DNA of 64,000 nt from Marmoricola sp. OAE513 (GTDB taxonomy: Bacteria; Actinomycetota; Actinomycetes; Propionibacteriales; Nocardioidaceae): assembly GCF_040546585.1 (NCBI RefSeq), contig NZ_JBEPOC010000001.1, forward strand, positions 2,232,001-2,296,000. Reading direction: 5' to 3'. Made by a program: the position numbers and the translations under genes. Shown here piece after piece: positions 33,077-42,392 of this stretch; within the stretch, counting starts at the first letter, position 1; every line of letters starts with the position of its first letter. The notes beneath the pieces were generated by a model. It was not told the origin of the DNA. It ran no database searches and worked only from the letters and a program-made list of their open reading frames with translations.

Positions 33077-33766
33077 GTGAAGAGGATCGGTCTGCTCGGC
33101 GGGATGAGCTGGGAGAGCAGTGCGGAGTACTACCGGTTGCTCAACGTGCTGGTGCGGGAGCGGCTCGGGGGTCTGCACTCGGCCGATCTCGTCCTGGTCT
33201 CGGTGGACTTCGCCGCTATCGAGTCGATGCAGGTCGAGGGCCGCTGGGAGGAGGCTGGGCGGGTGCTCGCCGGCGCTGCTGCCCAGCTCGAAGCGGCCGG
33301 GGCGGAGGTGGTCCTGCTCTGCACGAACACGATGCACAAGGTCGCCGGCGCGGTGGAGACGGCCGTGTCCGTCCCGTTCCTCCACCTCGCCGACGCGACA
33401 GCGCGGGCCGCGCTGTCCCTGGGGTTGGAGCGGGTCGGGCTGCTGGGGACCGCGTTCACCATGGAGCAGGGTTTCTACGTCGACAGGCTGGTCTCCCACG
33501 GCCTGGACGTCGTCGTACCCGAGGCTGAGGACCGGGACCTGGTGCACCGGGTGATCTACGACGAGCTCTGTCTCGGCGTCGTCCGCGAGGAGTCGCGGGC
33601 GGCGTACGTGGAGGTCGTCGGGCGCCTCGTGGACCGAGGTTGCGAGGGGGTCGTCCTGGGCTGCACGGAGATCGAGCTGATGATCGGTGCGCACGAGTTC
33701 TCGGTGCCGGTTCTCCCCACGACCCGCCTGCATGCGGAGGCCGCCGTGAGCTTCGCCCTGGCGTGA
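33077..33766 (+). CDS. Aspartate/glutamate racemase family protein
   Basis: A 229-aa cofactor-independent racemase fold. The first motif KRIGLLGGMSWESSAEYY opens the N-terminal domain; the two catalytic cysteines are in LLCTNTMH and VLGCTEIEL, at about residues 88 and 196. It interconverts L- and D-amino or hydroxy acids, aspartate being the commonest. GTG start at 33077, 23 bases after the molybdoenzyme gene, so an operon is likely. The connection between racemase and molybdoenzyme is not understood. Confidence 0.93.
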   Translation: MKRIGLLGGMSWESSAEYYRLLNVLVRERLGGLHSADLVLVSVDFAAIESMQVEGRWEEAGRVLAGAAAQLEAAGAEVVLLCTNTMHKVAGAVETAVSVPFLHLADATARAALSLGLERVGLLGTAFTMEQGFYVDRLVSHGLDVVVPEAEDRDLVHRVIYDELCLGVVREESRAAYVEVVGRLVDRGCEGVVLGCTEIELMIGAHEFSVPVLPTTRLHAEAAVSFALA

Positions 33767-33779
33767 CCGCGGCGGAGGG

Positions 33780-36700
33780 TCAGGCCTGGCTGCGGTAGTG
33801 CTCGACGATCGCCACGAACTGCTCGGGGTCGACTGTCGCCGGGGTGATCGTGTGCGGCTTGCCGGCCTCGTCCTTGAGGACGGCCTTCCACGCGCGTGAG
33901 TCGATCTTGCCGCTCATGTCGATCTGGGTGGCCGGGTCCTTGAGGTCCCAGCTGACCGCGTCCGAACCCCGCGAGATCTCCAATGTTCCGTTGCTGATCG
34001 AGACGATCGCAGGCGTCCAGTTGAGCAGGGCCCACCAGGTCGCCATCGCCAGCAGGAGGAGGCCGCCCGCAGCGATGAGCGCCGTCGAACCGCCTGCGGA
34101 GACGGCCCAGCCGACCGCGACGACCGCGCCGACCGCGAAGATCACGAACAGGGTGCCGAACAGGTAGCTCAGGGTGCCGCCGGGACGGAACTCGACGAAG
34201 CGCGGGATCGGTTCCGTGGACTTCGCCGGGGTGGAGGCGGATGCTTCCTCGGGCTGTGCGGCCGGCTCGGGCTCGTTGTCGACGTCGAGCTCGTCCTCGG
34301 GCTCGTTCTCGATCTCGGGCTCGGTCTCGGGGTCGACCAGTGCTTCGTGCGCGTCCTCCGGCTCGGCCTCGGGTTCCGGCTCGAGCTCGTTCTCGGGCTC
34401 GTTCTCGACCTCGACCTCGGGCTCGGTCTCGGCCTCGCCGTCGCTGACGGCGGGGATGATGCCGCTGTCGAGGGGGTCGGTCCACTCCTCCTCCACTGCG
34501 GCGTCCTCGAGGTCACCGAGCGTGGTGACCATCGTGTCGTCGTGCGTGAAGTCCTCGATCTCGGCCGGCTCGTAGACGAGCTCGTCGACGCCCTCCTCGT
34601 CCGCGGTCTCCGGCTCAGCCTCGTCCTCGGCCTCAGGTTCTGCCAGGTCGTCGGTCTCGTCCGCGACCTCGGGCTCGGCCGGGGCGTGAGCCTCGTCCTC
34701 GACCTCGGGCTCGGCCGGGGTCTCAGCCTCGTCCTCGACCTCGTCGGTGACGTCCAGCTCCGGCTCGTCGGCTACGAACTGGTCGACGAACTCGTCAGCC
34801 GGATGTTCTGCCTCCGAGTCGTCGGACTCGGGGACCGGCGCGGTGACGGCTCCGGTCCCGGTGGCGGGGACGACCGCGCGCTTGGAGGCAGGTACCGGAA
34901 CTCCGGTGATGTCGGCAAGGGCCGCAGTCGCTGCTCCGCGGGCCGGTGCGGTCGGCGCGACGGCGCGGGCGGACCGCTCCGAGGCCTGGCGCTCCCACTC
35001 GGCACGCTCGTCGGCGATGCGCTGCTTCTCGGCACGCTGCGCGGCGATGCGCTCCTGCTGCTCACGCATCGCCGTGGCGCGACGCTCCTCGCGCTCGAGC
35101 GCGGCGAGCCGCTTCTGCTCGGCCTCCTCGGCCTCGCGGCGCTCCTTCTCCGCAAGGATCTCGGCGCGTCGGGCAGCAATGATGGCGAGTCGCTTGGCCT
35201 CGGCCTCTGCCGCGGCCAGGCGGGCCGCCTCGGCAGCCGTCGCCGCTGCGGTCTCGGCGGCGATCCTCTCAGCCTCCGCGCGCTCGGCGGCCAGGCGCTC
35301 CTCCTCGGCCCGGATCGCGGCCAGACGGTCGGTCTCGGCCTTCTCCGCTGCAGCCTGTTCCGCCGCGAGACGGGTGGCCTCGGCATGCTCGGCCTCGAGG
35401 CGCTCGAGCTCGGCGGCCTCGATCGCGGCGCGCTCGGCCTCGATGGCTGCACGTTCGAGGCGCTCCGCCTCAGCCTGCTGGGCGGCGACGCGGTCACGCT
35501 CGATCCGTACCGCTTCGGACAGCTCGGCGGCGAGCCGGCGCTCCTCTGCCTTGATGGCGATCTGCCGGACGCGCTCGGCCTCCTCGGCCTCGAGACGCTC
35601 GATCTCCAGACGCTCCAGCTCGAGTCGCTGGGCCTCGAGACGGGCTGCCTCGATCCGCTCGGCCTCGAGCCGCTCGGCCTCCAGGCGCTCTTCCTCGGCC
35701 TTGATGGCGGCCAGGCGCTCGGCCTCGAGACGGGCGGCCTCCAGCCGGTCGGCCTCGGCCTGCTGGGCAGCGGCTTGCTCGACGGCGATCCGTTCAGCCT
35801 CCGCACGCTCCGCTTCGAGTCGCTCCTCCTCCAGACGGATGGCCTCGAGCCGGTCGGCCTCGGCCTGCTGGGCAGCGGCTTGCTCGGCGGCGATCCGCTC
35901 GCGCTCCTCGGACTCCGCTGCGAGACGTGCTTCCTCGGCAGCGATGGCCGCGAGGCGCACGGATTCCAGACGCTCGGCCTCGGCCTCCTGGGCGGTGATC
36001 CGCTCGGCCTCGATGCGTGCGGCCTCAACGGCTTCCGCGACGAGGCGCTTCTTCTCGGCCTTGAGCTCCGCGAGCTGCAACCCCTCGAGACGGCCGGCTT
36101 CAGCCTCCTGCGCGGTGATGCGCTCGGTCTCGATGCGGATCGCCTCGGCGGCCTCGTCACGGAGCCAGGTCTGGTGGGCCTCGATGGCGGCGATCCGTGC
36201 GGCCTCGAGCCGAACCTCCTCGGCGAGCTGCGCGTCGGCGCGCTCCTTCTCGATCCGAGCAGCTTCCTCGGCTTCAGCCTGCAGGCGAGCCTCTTCTGCC
36301 TTGATCGCGGCGATCCGTGCCGCCTCGGCGCGACGCTCCTCCTCGAGCTCGCGCTCGATCCGCTCCTCCTCGAGGCGCTTGGCCTCCGCGGCCTCAGCGG
36401 CGATTCGTTCCTGCTCGGCCTGGAGGGCCGCGCGCCGCTCCTTCTCGCGCTGGATCGCCTCCTCGCGGGCCCTTTCGAGCCGCTCCTTCTCGAGGCGCGC
36501 GCGCTCTGCCTCCTCGGCGGCGCGGCGCTCCTCCTCCGCGCGCAGCGCTGCCAGACGAGCAGCCTCGCGCCGCTGGGCCGCTTCCCGGATGGCCTGGAGA
36601 CGTTGCCGCTCGGCAGCTTCGGCAGCGAGCCTGTCCGCCTCGATCTTCTCAGCCGCCTTGCGGGCAGCCTCCGCGCGAACCGCAGCCAGACGCTCGGCCT

Positions 36701-38562
36701 CGAGACGGGCGGCCTCCTCCGCGGCGATCCGCTCGTCCCTCGAGGCGCTTGGCCTCGGCCTCCTCGGCCGCCTTCAGCTCGGCGGCGAGGCGAAGGGCCT
36801 CGGCCTTCTCTGCCGCGATCCGGTCGCGCTCGGCCTTCTCGGCGGCCTTGGCTGCGGCGGCGATGCGCTTCTGCTCCTCGGCCAGGCGCTGCTTCTCCGC
36901 CTGGTCGGCGGCCAGACGCTCGGCCTCGATCCGGTCCGTCTCGGCCTTCTCGATCGCGAGCCGTTCGGCCTCGGCCTCGTCGGCGATCCGCTGAATCTCT
37001 GCCAGCCGCGCGGCTTCGGCTTCCATGGCCTGACGCTGAGCCTCGGCGAGGCGCTCGGCCTCGGCGCGCTCCTCGGCGAGGCGCGCTGCCTCCTGCTCGT
37101 CGGCGATCCGCTGGATCTCGGCCAGGCGAGCGGCCTCGGCCTCGTTCGCCAGGCGAGCCTCCTCGGCAAGACGTGCTGCCTCAGCCTGCTCGGCAGCAAG
37201 GCGCGCTACCTCGGCCTCGGCGGCAAGACGCTCTTCCTCGGCCAGCCGGGCTGCCTCAGCCTCGTCGGCCAGTCTCTGCTCCTCGGCGATCCGGGCTGCC
37301 TCGGCCTCCTCGGCAGCGGCTCGTGCAGCCTCCGCCTCCGCGAGCCGCTGCGCCTCGGCCTCCTCGGCGGCAACGCGAGCGGCTTCCTCCGCGGCGAGTC
37401 GTTCGGCTTCGGCGGCGAGGCGCTCGGCCTCAGCAGCAAGGCGTTCGACCTCCGCCTGCTCGGCCGCGACGCGAGCGGCTTCTTCGGCAGCGAGTCGTTC
37501 TGCTTCTGCCTGCTCGGCGGCGATCCGGGCGGCTTCGGCCTCCTCGGCCAGGCGCTGTTCCTCGGCGAGCCGGGCGGCTTCGGCCTCCTCGGCCAGGCGC
37601 TGCTGCTCCGCCATACGCTGCGCCTCGGCCTCCTCAGCGGCACGACGAGCTTCCTCGGCCTGCTCGGCCGCGACCCTGGCTACCTCCGCAGCGCGACGCT
37701 CGTCGGCCAACCGGGCAGCCTCGGCTTCTTCCGCCGCCGCGCGCTCGTCGTTCAGGCGCTGCTGCTCGTCGCGCTCCGCAGCGAGTCGCTCGTCGTCGGC
37801 CCGGGTGATGTCCGCGGCAGCGACGTCCAACGGGTTCGGTGCGACGTCGTCCTCCAGGTAGGACCCCAGGAAGTCGACCGGAGGTTCGGTGCGCGACTCG
37901 GCCGTCTCCGGTACGGGTACCTCGGTCGCGTTCTCCTTGCGGCGTCGACCGCCGGAGCCGCGTCTCGGGGTCGGCGGCTCGACGGGGATCGGGACGCTGT
38001 TGGTCAGCGGGTCGACCTCGGGTTCGACATCGCGGATCGCCGGGATCTCACCGGTCGCCCACGGCTCCATCGAGAAGGTGTCGTCAGCGAGGTCGTCAGC
38101 CCAGGTCGTGACCCGGGGGAGGTCCACTCCGGAGGCGGTCAGCGGGGAGTCGTCGACGCCGTCCGTGGCCGTCACCTCGCCGGGATCCGCGGCCGGCTCG
38201 GTGGGGGCCTTCGCGGGGAAATCCGGCAGGTCGAGGTCGTCGGCCGGGCTGAATGTCGCGGCCGGCGCGGTGTCCTTGCCCTTGCGACGGCCGAACCTGC
38301 GGCGCTTGGCGGGGTCTTCCTCCAGGGTGCCGAAGCCTGCGCCGTCCTCGATCGACGTACGCAGGACGGCGAGCGGGTCGTAGGCATCAGGGAGCGCGAC
38401 CGGGGTGATCGAACCGGTCCCGGTGTCGTCGCCGGCGTTCTCGAGGTCGTCGAAGGCGATCCGCAGCGGATCGATCACGTCGTCGCCGGATGTGGCGCCG
38501 TCCGTGGGGCTGCTGGGCTCCTCGTCAGGGTTGACGGAGCCTGCGCGGCGACCACGTGCCAC
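33780..38562 (-). CDS. Giant coiled-coil membrane protein, frameshifted
   Basis: Joined across one extra base, the gene encodes about 1593 aa. The N-terminal ~250 residues are acidic and low-complexity. Residues ~255-1194 are almost wholly Ala/Glu/Arg/Leu-rich helical repeats (RLAEEAEAARLAEEQ-like units). A Glu/Pro-rich acidic stalk (~1247-1454) follows. Two membrane helices (~1459-1512) include LFVIFAVGAVVAVGWAV, and an ~80-residue globular tail (LEISRGSDAVSWDL) resembles a PH-like fold. The frame is intact from 38562 to the CCC at 36737-36739, then continues one frame over with no stop to 33780. A Scy/FilP-like cytoskeletal role or a wall-spanning rod are alternatives. Confidence 0.78.
35743..35886 (-). 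repeat. Direct repeat within the coiled-coil gene, 35-codon period
   Basis: A 39-base segment starting AGCCGGTCGGCCTCGGCC recurs at 35743-35781 and 35848-35886, spaced 105 bases (35 codons). It encodes QAAAQQAEADRLE twice and points to recent tandem duplication within the helix. Confidence 0.85.
36737..36739 (-). other. Frameshift point in the giant coiled-coil gene
   Basis: Deleting one base from the CCC run turns KRLEGRADRR into KRLEDERIAAEEAA and joins two open frames. The downstream frame from 36736 to 36080 has no stop and no ATG, GTG or TTG, so it cannot start by itself until a TTG at 36080. Confidence 0.85.
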
Positions 38563-38975
38563 GACCCACCCCTTCCCTGTACCGGCCAGGCCGGTGAGCG
38601 GTGCTCACCAGCAACCTGAACCCTTGCATGTTTGACCATCGAATGCCGCACTTCGCAACGAATTGTCGCACTCGGATTTCCCCATTGTGCCCACGAACCG
38701 CGGACCGAATCGAGCCGTCGTACCGCCCTGCTGAGGGAACGCCGGTCCAATCCTGGGCGAACAATCTTCTCCACAGGCTCCGCGAGGGGTGACAGAACGC
38801 GCTGAGTTGGTAGGCTCGTGCACGCAGGTGCAAGTTCCAGCGGTACACAACGCAGTTGGAGTTTGTGATCCAACGGCGTTTCTTCTCTTTGCGAGGCGGG
38901 ACGACGTATTCACCGCATCTGTGTGAAGAGGCACCGAGGTGGTCGTCTCTCGCCCCAATAAGGAGAAAAACCAGC
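38563..38975. promoter_or_regulatory. Intergenic region between the coiled-coil gene and the cold-shock gene
   Basis: No gene seen. It holds two hairpins near the coiled-coil gene (ACCGGC/GCCGGT at 38581-38595; GGTGAGC/GCTCACC at 38593-38609), an imperfect direct repeat (CGAATGCCGCACT at 38640 and CGAATTGTCGCACT at 38659), and a hairpin GTTGGA/TCCAAC at 38855-38874 in the csp leader. Divergent promoters are expected here. Confidence 0.6.
38789..38816 (+). promoter_or_regulatory. Putative promoter of the cold-shock gene
   Basis: GTGACA at 38789-38794 and TAGGCT at 38811-38816 are 16 bases apart. The predicted start near 38823 would give a leader of about 150 nt, typical of cold-shock mRNAs whose 5' structure controls translation. 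Confidence 0.5.
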
Positions 38976-39179
38976 ATGGCTCAGGGCACCGTTAAGTGGT
39001 TCAACGCAGAAAAGGGCTTCGGCTTCATCGCTCAGGAGAACGGCGGCGACGACGTCTTCGTTCACTACTCCGCGATCCAGTCGAACGGCTACAAGTCGCT
39101 CGATGAGAACCAGAAGGTCGAGTTCGACGTCACGCAGGGCCCGAAGGGCCCGCAGGCGGAGAACGTTCGCCCGCTCTGA
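38976..39179 (+). CDS. cspA: Cold-shock protein (CspA family)
   Basis: A 67-aa single cold-shock domain that binds single-stranded RNA and DNA. The RNP1 motif is KGFGFIAQ and the RNP2-like motif [15 protein letters not shown] at 38960-38965 sits ten bases before the ATG. A long leader and the strong terminator at 39204 show it is monocistronic and probably highly expressed. Base composition and codon use fit a housekeeping gene. Confidence 0.97.
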   Translation: MAQGTVKWFNAEKGFGFIAQENGGDDVFVHYSAIQSNGYKSLDENQKVEFDVTQGPKGPQAENVRPL

Positions 39180-39203
39180 TCGAGTAACCCCGATCATCCA
39201 GTT

Positions 39204-39237
39204 CTGAGGGCTTCGACCGTTTGGTCGGAGCCCTCAG
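39204..39237 (+). terminator. Strong hairpin terminator of the cold-shock gene
   Basis: A 15-bp stem CTGAGGGCTTCGACC with one mismatch closes a GTTT loop, 24 bases after the csp stop. There is no T-tail, as usual for actinobacterial I-shaped terminators. Confidence 0.85.
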
Positions 39238-39295
39238 GCAATTCGGGCTAGTTTCGTCCCAGGGCATCCGCCCTCGAGGATCCGGGAGGTCAGTG

Positions 39296-39442
39296 GTGAG
39301 CAGCGACCCGTTCGACATCGAGCTCGAGGACTCCGACCTGCTCGACGAGGTCGAGCTGACCACCACCCTGATCGCCGCTGCGAACCAGTCGACCGGCCCT
39401 CTGACGGCCGAGGAGATCGACCGGTTGCTCGGTCTCGGCTGA
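39296..39442 (+). CDS. Small conserved-type protein (48 aa)
   Basis: A 48-aa soluble acidic protein that ends TAEEIDRLLGLG. The start GTG at 39296 follows a strong GGGAGG by six bases; a second GTG at 39293 is closer. It is acidic and helical, with DPFDIELEDSDLLDEVEL in the first half. Similar short proteins occur near cold-shock or phosphate genes of actinobacteria, in my recollection; function unknown. Too short to reach by eye from homology alone, but the RBS and codon use support it. Confidence 0.7.
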   Translation: MSSDPFDIELEDSDLLDEVELTTTLIAAANQSTGPLTAEEIDRLLGLG

Positions 39443-39536
39443 GGCCCGAGGGCCGGCTGCCTGTGATTCAGGTAACCACCCGGCCCGCCCCTCCCGCTCA
39501 GGGGCCCGGTTAGTCGACCCTGGGTAGCGCTCCGGC

Positions 39537-39567
39537 TTGCGTTGCCGCCATGATCACCACCTAGCAT
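39537..39567 (+). promoter_or_regulatory. Putative promoter of the DUF47/PiT genes
   Basis: TTGCGT (39537-39542) and TAGCAT (39562-39567) with a 19-base spacer precede the GTG at 39604. No PHO-box repeat is seen here, so this pair may be constitutive. Confidence 0.4.
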
Positions 39568-39603
39568 GTGTGCCGTTCCGATCCTGCTCTCCTGGAGTTC
39601 ACT

Positions 39604-40221
39604 GTGGCGTTCAGCTTCAAGCCTGTAGACACCGCGTTCTACACGCTGCTCACCGCTCAGGCGGTACACCTCGTCGACGGCGCCGCGCTCCTCGCGGAGC
39701 TTCTCGACGAGGGCAAGGACCGTGCTGATCTCGCCGCCCGCATGCGCGAGGCCGAGCACCAGGCGGACGAGACCACCCACGAGGTCGTACGCCGGGTGAA
39801 CAGCACCTTCGTCACGCCGTTCGACCGCGAGGACATCTACGCGCTGTCGTCGGTGCTGGACGACGTCATGGACTACATGGAGGAGGCCGTCGACCTGGTG
39901 CTCCTCTACGAGGTCGACCACCTCCCCGAGGGTGTGACCGAGCAGATCGAGGTGCTGCAGCGCTGCGCCGAGGTGACCGCCGAGTCCATGCCCCGGCTGC
40001 AGAGCCTGAAGGACCTCGAGGAGTACTGGATCGAGATCAACCGGCTCGAGAACACCGGTGACAAGAGCTACCGGCGCATCCTGGCCAAGCTGTTCAGCGG
40101 TCAGTACGAGGCGCTCGAGGTCATGAAGCTCAAGGACATCGTCGACTCCCTGGAGCACGCGATCGACGGGTTCGAGAAGGTCGCGAACATCGTTGAGCAG
40201 ATCTACGTCAAGGAGTCCTGA
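39604..40221 (+). CDS. DUF47 family protein, PhoU-like phosphate transport accessory
   Basis: A 205-aa all-helical protein of the DUF47/PhoU-like fold, paired with PiT transporters. Acidic helices include HQADETTHEVVRRVNSTFV and REDIYALSSVLDDVMDYMEE, which in PhoU relatives coordinate metal clusters. GTG 39604 follows GGAG by six bases. The stop is three bases before the PiT start, so the products work as a transporter with a regulatory accessory protein. Confidence 0.92.
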   Translation: MAFSFKPVDTAFYTLLTAQAVHLVDGAALLAELLDEGKDRADLAARMREAEHQADETTHEVVRRVNSTFVTPFDREDIYALSSVLDDVMDYMEEAVDLVLLYEVDHLPEGVTEQIEVLQRCAEVTAESMPRLQSLKDLEEYWIEINRLENTGDKSYRRILAKLFSGQYEALEVMKLKDIVDSLEHAIDGFEKVANIVEQIYVKES

Positions 40222-40224
40222 GCG

Positions 40225-41247
40225 GTGACGCTTGCCATCGTCATCGCGGTGGTGGTCGTTGCTCTCGTCTTCGACTACACGAACGGCTTCCACGACGCCG
40301 CCAACGCGATCGCCACCTCGGTCTCGACGCGCGCCCTGACGCCGCGGGTCGCGCTGACGCTGGCGGCGATCATGAACTTCGTCGGCGCGCTCCTGGGTCA
40401 GGAGATCGCGAACACCGTCAAGGACGTGGTCGACGTACCGGACAGCACGCACGGTCTGATCATCGTGATGGCCGGCCTGCTCGGCGCCATCACCTGGAAC
40501 CTGATCACCTGGTACTTCGGCCTGCCGTCGTCCTCGTCGCACGCCCTGATCGGTGGCCTCGTCGGCTCGGCGCTCATTGCCAGCGTCTTCACCGACAACG
40601 GCATCTCGGTGCACTGGGCGAAGATCCTGGAGAAGGTCGTCATCCCGATGGTCGCCTCGCCGCTGTTCGGCTTCGCGTTCGCCTTCGTGGTGATGCTCTC
40701 GATCATGTGGATCTTCCGTCGCCGCAGCCCGCACAAGGTCTTCCGCGGCTTCCGCCTCGCCCAGACGTTCTCGGCCGCAGCGCTCGCCCTGGGTCACGGC
40801 CTCCAGGACGCCCAGAAGACGATGGGCGTCATCTTCCTGGCCCTCATCACGGCGTACCCCGCGACGTACGCCGACGGCGACCTCCCGCTCTGGGTCATCC
40901 TCGCCGCCGCGACCGCCATCTCCGCCGGCACGTACGCCGGTGGCTTCCGGATCATGCGCACCCTCGGCCGGAAGATCATCCACCTCGACCCGGCCCGCGG
41001 CTTCGCAGCCGAGGCAGTCGGCGCGAGCGTCCTCTACACGACCGCCTTCGTCTTCCACGCCCCGATCTCCACCACCCACACGATCACCTCCGCGATCATG
41101 GGTTCCGGCGCCACCAAGCGCTTCTCCTCCGTCCGCTGGGGCGTCGCCCGCACCATCCTCACCGCCTGGGTCCTCACCTTCCCCGCCGCCGGCGCCGCCG
41201 CCGCCGCGGTGTACCTGGTGCTGAAGTTCGTGTTCCAGCTGCCGTAG
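40225..41247 (+). CDS. pitA: PiT family inorganic phosphate transporter
   Basis: A 340-aa integral membrane phosphate (or metal-phosphate) symporter. Family motifs are FDYTNGFHDAANAIATSVSTRAL near the N terminus and GLPSSSSHALIGGLVG near 110, with the mirror motif SVSTTHTITSAIMGSGATKR near 280. About ten hydrophobic segments. Low-affinity uptake, unlike the high-affinity Pst system at 42393-46403. GTG start. PitA or a close homologue; symbol given by family. Confidence 0.9.
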   Translation: MTLAIVIAVVVVALVFDYTNGFHDAANAIATSVSTRALTPRVALTLAAIMNFVGALLGQEIANTVKDVVDVPDSTHGLIIVMAGLLGAITWNLITWYFGLPSSSSHALIGGLVGSALIASVFTDNGISVHWAKILEKVVIPMVASPLFGFAFAFVVMLSIMWIFRRRSPHKVFRGFRLAQTFSAAALALGHGLQDAQKTMGVIFLALITAYPATYADGDLPLWVILAAATAISAGTYAGGFRIMRTLGRKIIHLDPARGFAAEAVGASVLYTTAFVFHAPISTTHTITSAIMGSGATKRFSSVRWGVARTILTAWVLTFPAAGAAAAAVYLVLKFVFQLP

Positions 41248-41293
41248 GTCCGCCGGTTCTGGGTCTGGGGTCCAGCCTCGGGTCGCCTGGGGG

Positions 41294-41356
41294 CCTGCAA
41301 ATGTCGCGCCCGGGGCTGGTGGGGCGATCGGCACGCTCGCCATCCACATTCGCAGG
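41294..41356. repeat. Inverted repeat with TGCAAATGTCG arms, copy A
   Basis: CCTGCAAATGTCG faces CCACATTCGCAGG across about 37 bases. The same arms occur at 42289-42353 and 57701-57769. This copy lies before the AbiEi-like gene and copy B lies across its end. Confidence 0.7.
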
Positions 41357-41428
41357 GGTGGGGGCGGTTGTACCCAGCCCCAGCCCCGGCCCGAACACGC
41401 CACCCCCGAACCGGACAACCATCCGCGG

Positions 41429-42322
41429 ATGGATCTGACAGGGCACATGCGAGCACTGGGCGGCGTCGGGCAGTGGGCGGACCTGGTCGCGCGGTACGGG
41501 CGGACCGAGGTCGAGCGGGCGATTGCGCGCGGGAGCATCGAGAGGGTCGGACGGGGTCGGTACGTCACGTCGACCCTGAGCGATGCGCGGAAGGCGGCGA
41601 GCGCCGTACGGGGGGTGCTCTCGATGCGCAGTGCTGCGCAGCACCACGGATGGGCTCAGCGTCAGGTGCCGAAGCTGCCCGATGTCACGGTTCCGCGCAA
41701 CAGGCGGGTCGAGCCGTCGGAGCGCGGCATCGTCGTACCGCACTGGTCCGACCTTCCGCCCGGCGATGTGAACGGCGGCGTGACCACGCGGAGTCGGACG
41801 CTCGTCGACTGCATGCGCATGCTCCCGCTGGAGGAGTCGCTCCCCATCGTCGAGAGCGCGCTGCGGGTCGGAGACATCTCCCACGCTGCGCTCCGATCAC
41901 TCGCCGACCGGATGCGTGGTCGCGGCCGGGCACGGGCGCGCGCGCTCGCCGAGCTGGCGAGCAGCCGTACGGCGAACGCCTACGAGTCCGTGCTGCACGC
42001 GCTCGCGTCCACGGTGCCCGGGCTCAACGTCGTGCCGCAGCTGACGGTGCAGCTCCCGAGCGGCAAGAAGGTGTGGCCGGACTTCACCGACCCCGAGCTC
42101 GGGATCATCATCGAGGCGGAGAGCTTCGAGTGGCACGGCGAACGTGCGGCGCTGACCCGCGACTGCGAGCGGTACAACGCGTTCGCACTGCTGGGCATGG
42201 TGCTCGTCCGGTTCAGCTGGTCGCAGGTGATGTTCCGGCCGGCGTACGTGCTGAGGGTGCTGGCGGATGCGGTGGCGACTGCCCGGAGACATGCGAATGT
42301 CGGTGGAGGTGTTGCTGGGTAG
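41429..42322 (+). CDS. AbiEi-type N-terminal domain fused to a DUF559-like nuclease domain
   Basis: A 297-aa protein. Residues ~10-60 look like the winged-helix AbiEi antitoxin-type domain (RGSIERVGRGRYVTS); residues ~190-280 look like a Vsr/PD-(D/E)xK fold: WPDFTDPELGIIIEAES gives D, then E and E, before the variable region VLVRFSWSQVMFRPAYVL. No AbiEii or toxin partner adjoins. Its last residues (RRHANV) are encoded by repeat copy B, and copy A lies 73 bases before the start. Possibly a stand-alone defence nuclease carried between repeats. Confidence 0.8.
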   Translation: MDLTGHMRALGGVGQWADLVARYGRTEVERAIARGSIERVGRGRYVTSTLSDARKAASAVRGVLSMRSAAQHHGWAQRQVPKLPDVTVPRNRRVEPSERGIVVPHWSDLPPGDVNGGVTTRSRTLVDCMRMLPLEESLPIVESALRVGDISHAALRSLADRMRGRGRARARALAELASSRTANAYESVLHALASTVPGLNVVPQLTVQLPSGKKVWPDFTDPELGIIIEAESFEWHGERAALTRDCERYNAFALLGMVLVRFSWSQVMFRPAYVLRVLADAVATARRHANVGGGVAG

Positions 42323-42353
42323 CCGAACGGCCCCGTGCGCCACATTCGCAGGT
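42289..42353. repeat. Inverted repeat with TGCGAATGTCG arms, copy B
   Basis: ACATGCGAATGTCGG faces GCCACATTCGCAGGTG. The left arm overlaps the last codons of the AbiEi-like gene. The element resembles copies A and C. Confidence 0.7.
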
Positions 42354-42392
42354 GTGGGCGCGCCGGGGCCGCAGGACCAGAAGCCGAAGGAC

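Noticed and set aside
33780-38562. CRISPR or tandem-repeat array
   Set aside because: The repeats are imperfect, codon-phased and protein-coding, with no fixed-length spacers.
34347-38619. Very long open frames on the plus strand (up to ~1290 codons) opposite the coiled-coil gene
   Set aside because: They are mirror images of Ala/Glu/Arg-biased codons. The minus-strand reading has sensible domains, membrane helices and an N-terminal start; the plus reading has only low-complexity Ser/Ala/Arg or Leu/Gly.
39443-39603. PHO box upstream of the DUF47/PiT genes
   Set aside because: No GTTCACC-type direct repeat with an 11-base period was found in the gap.
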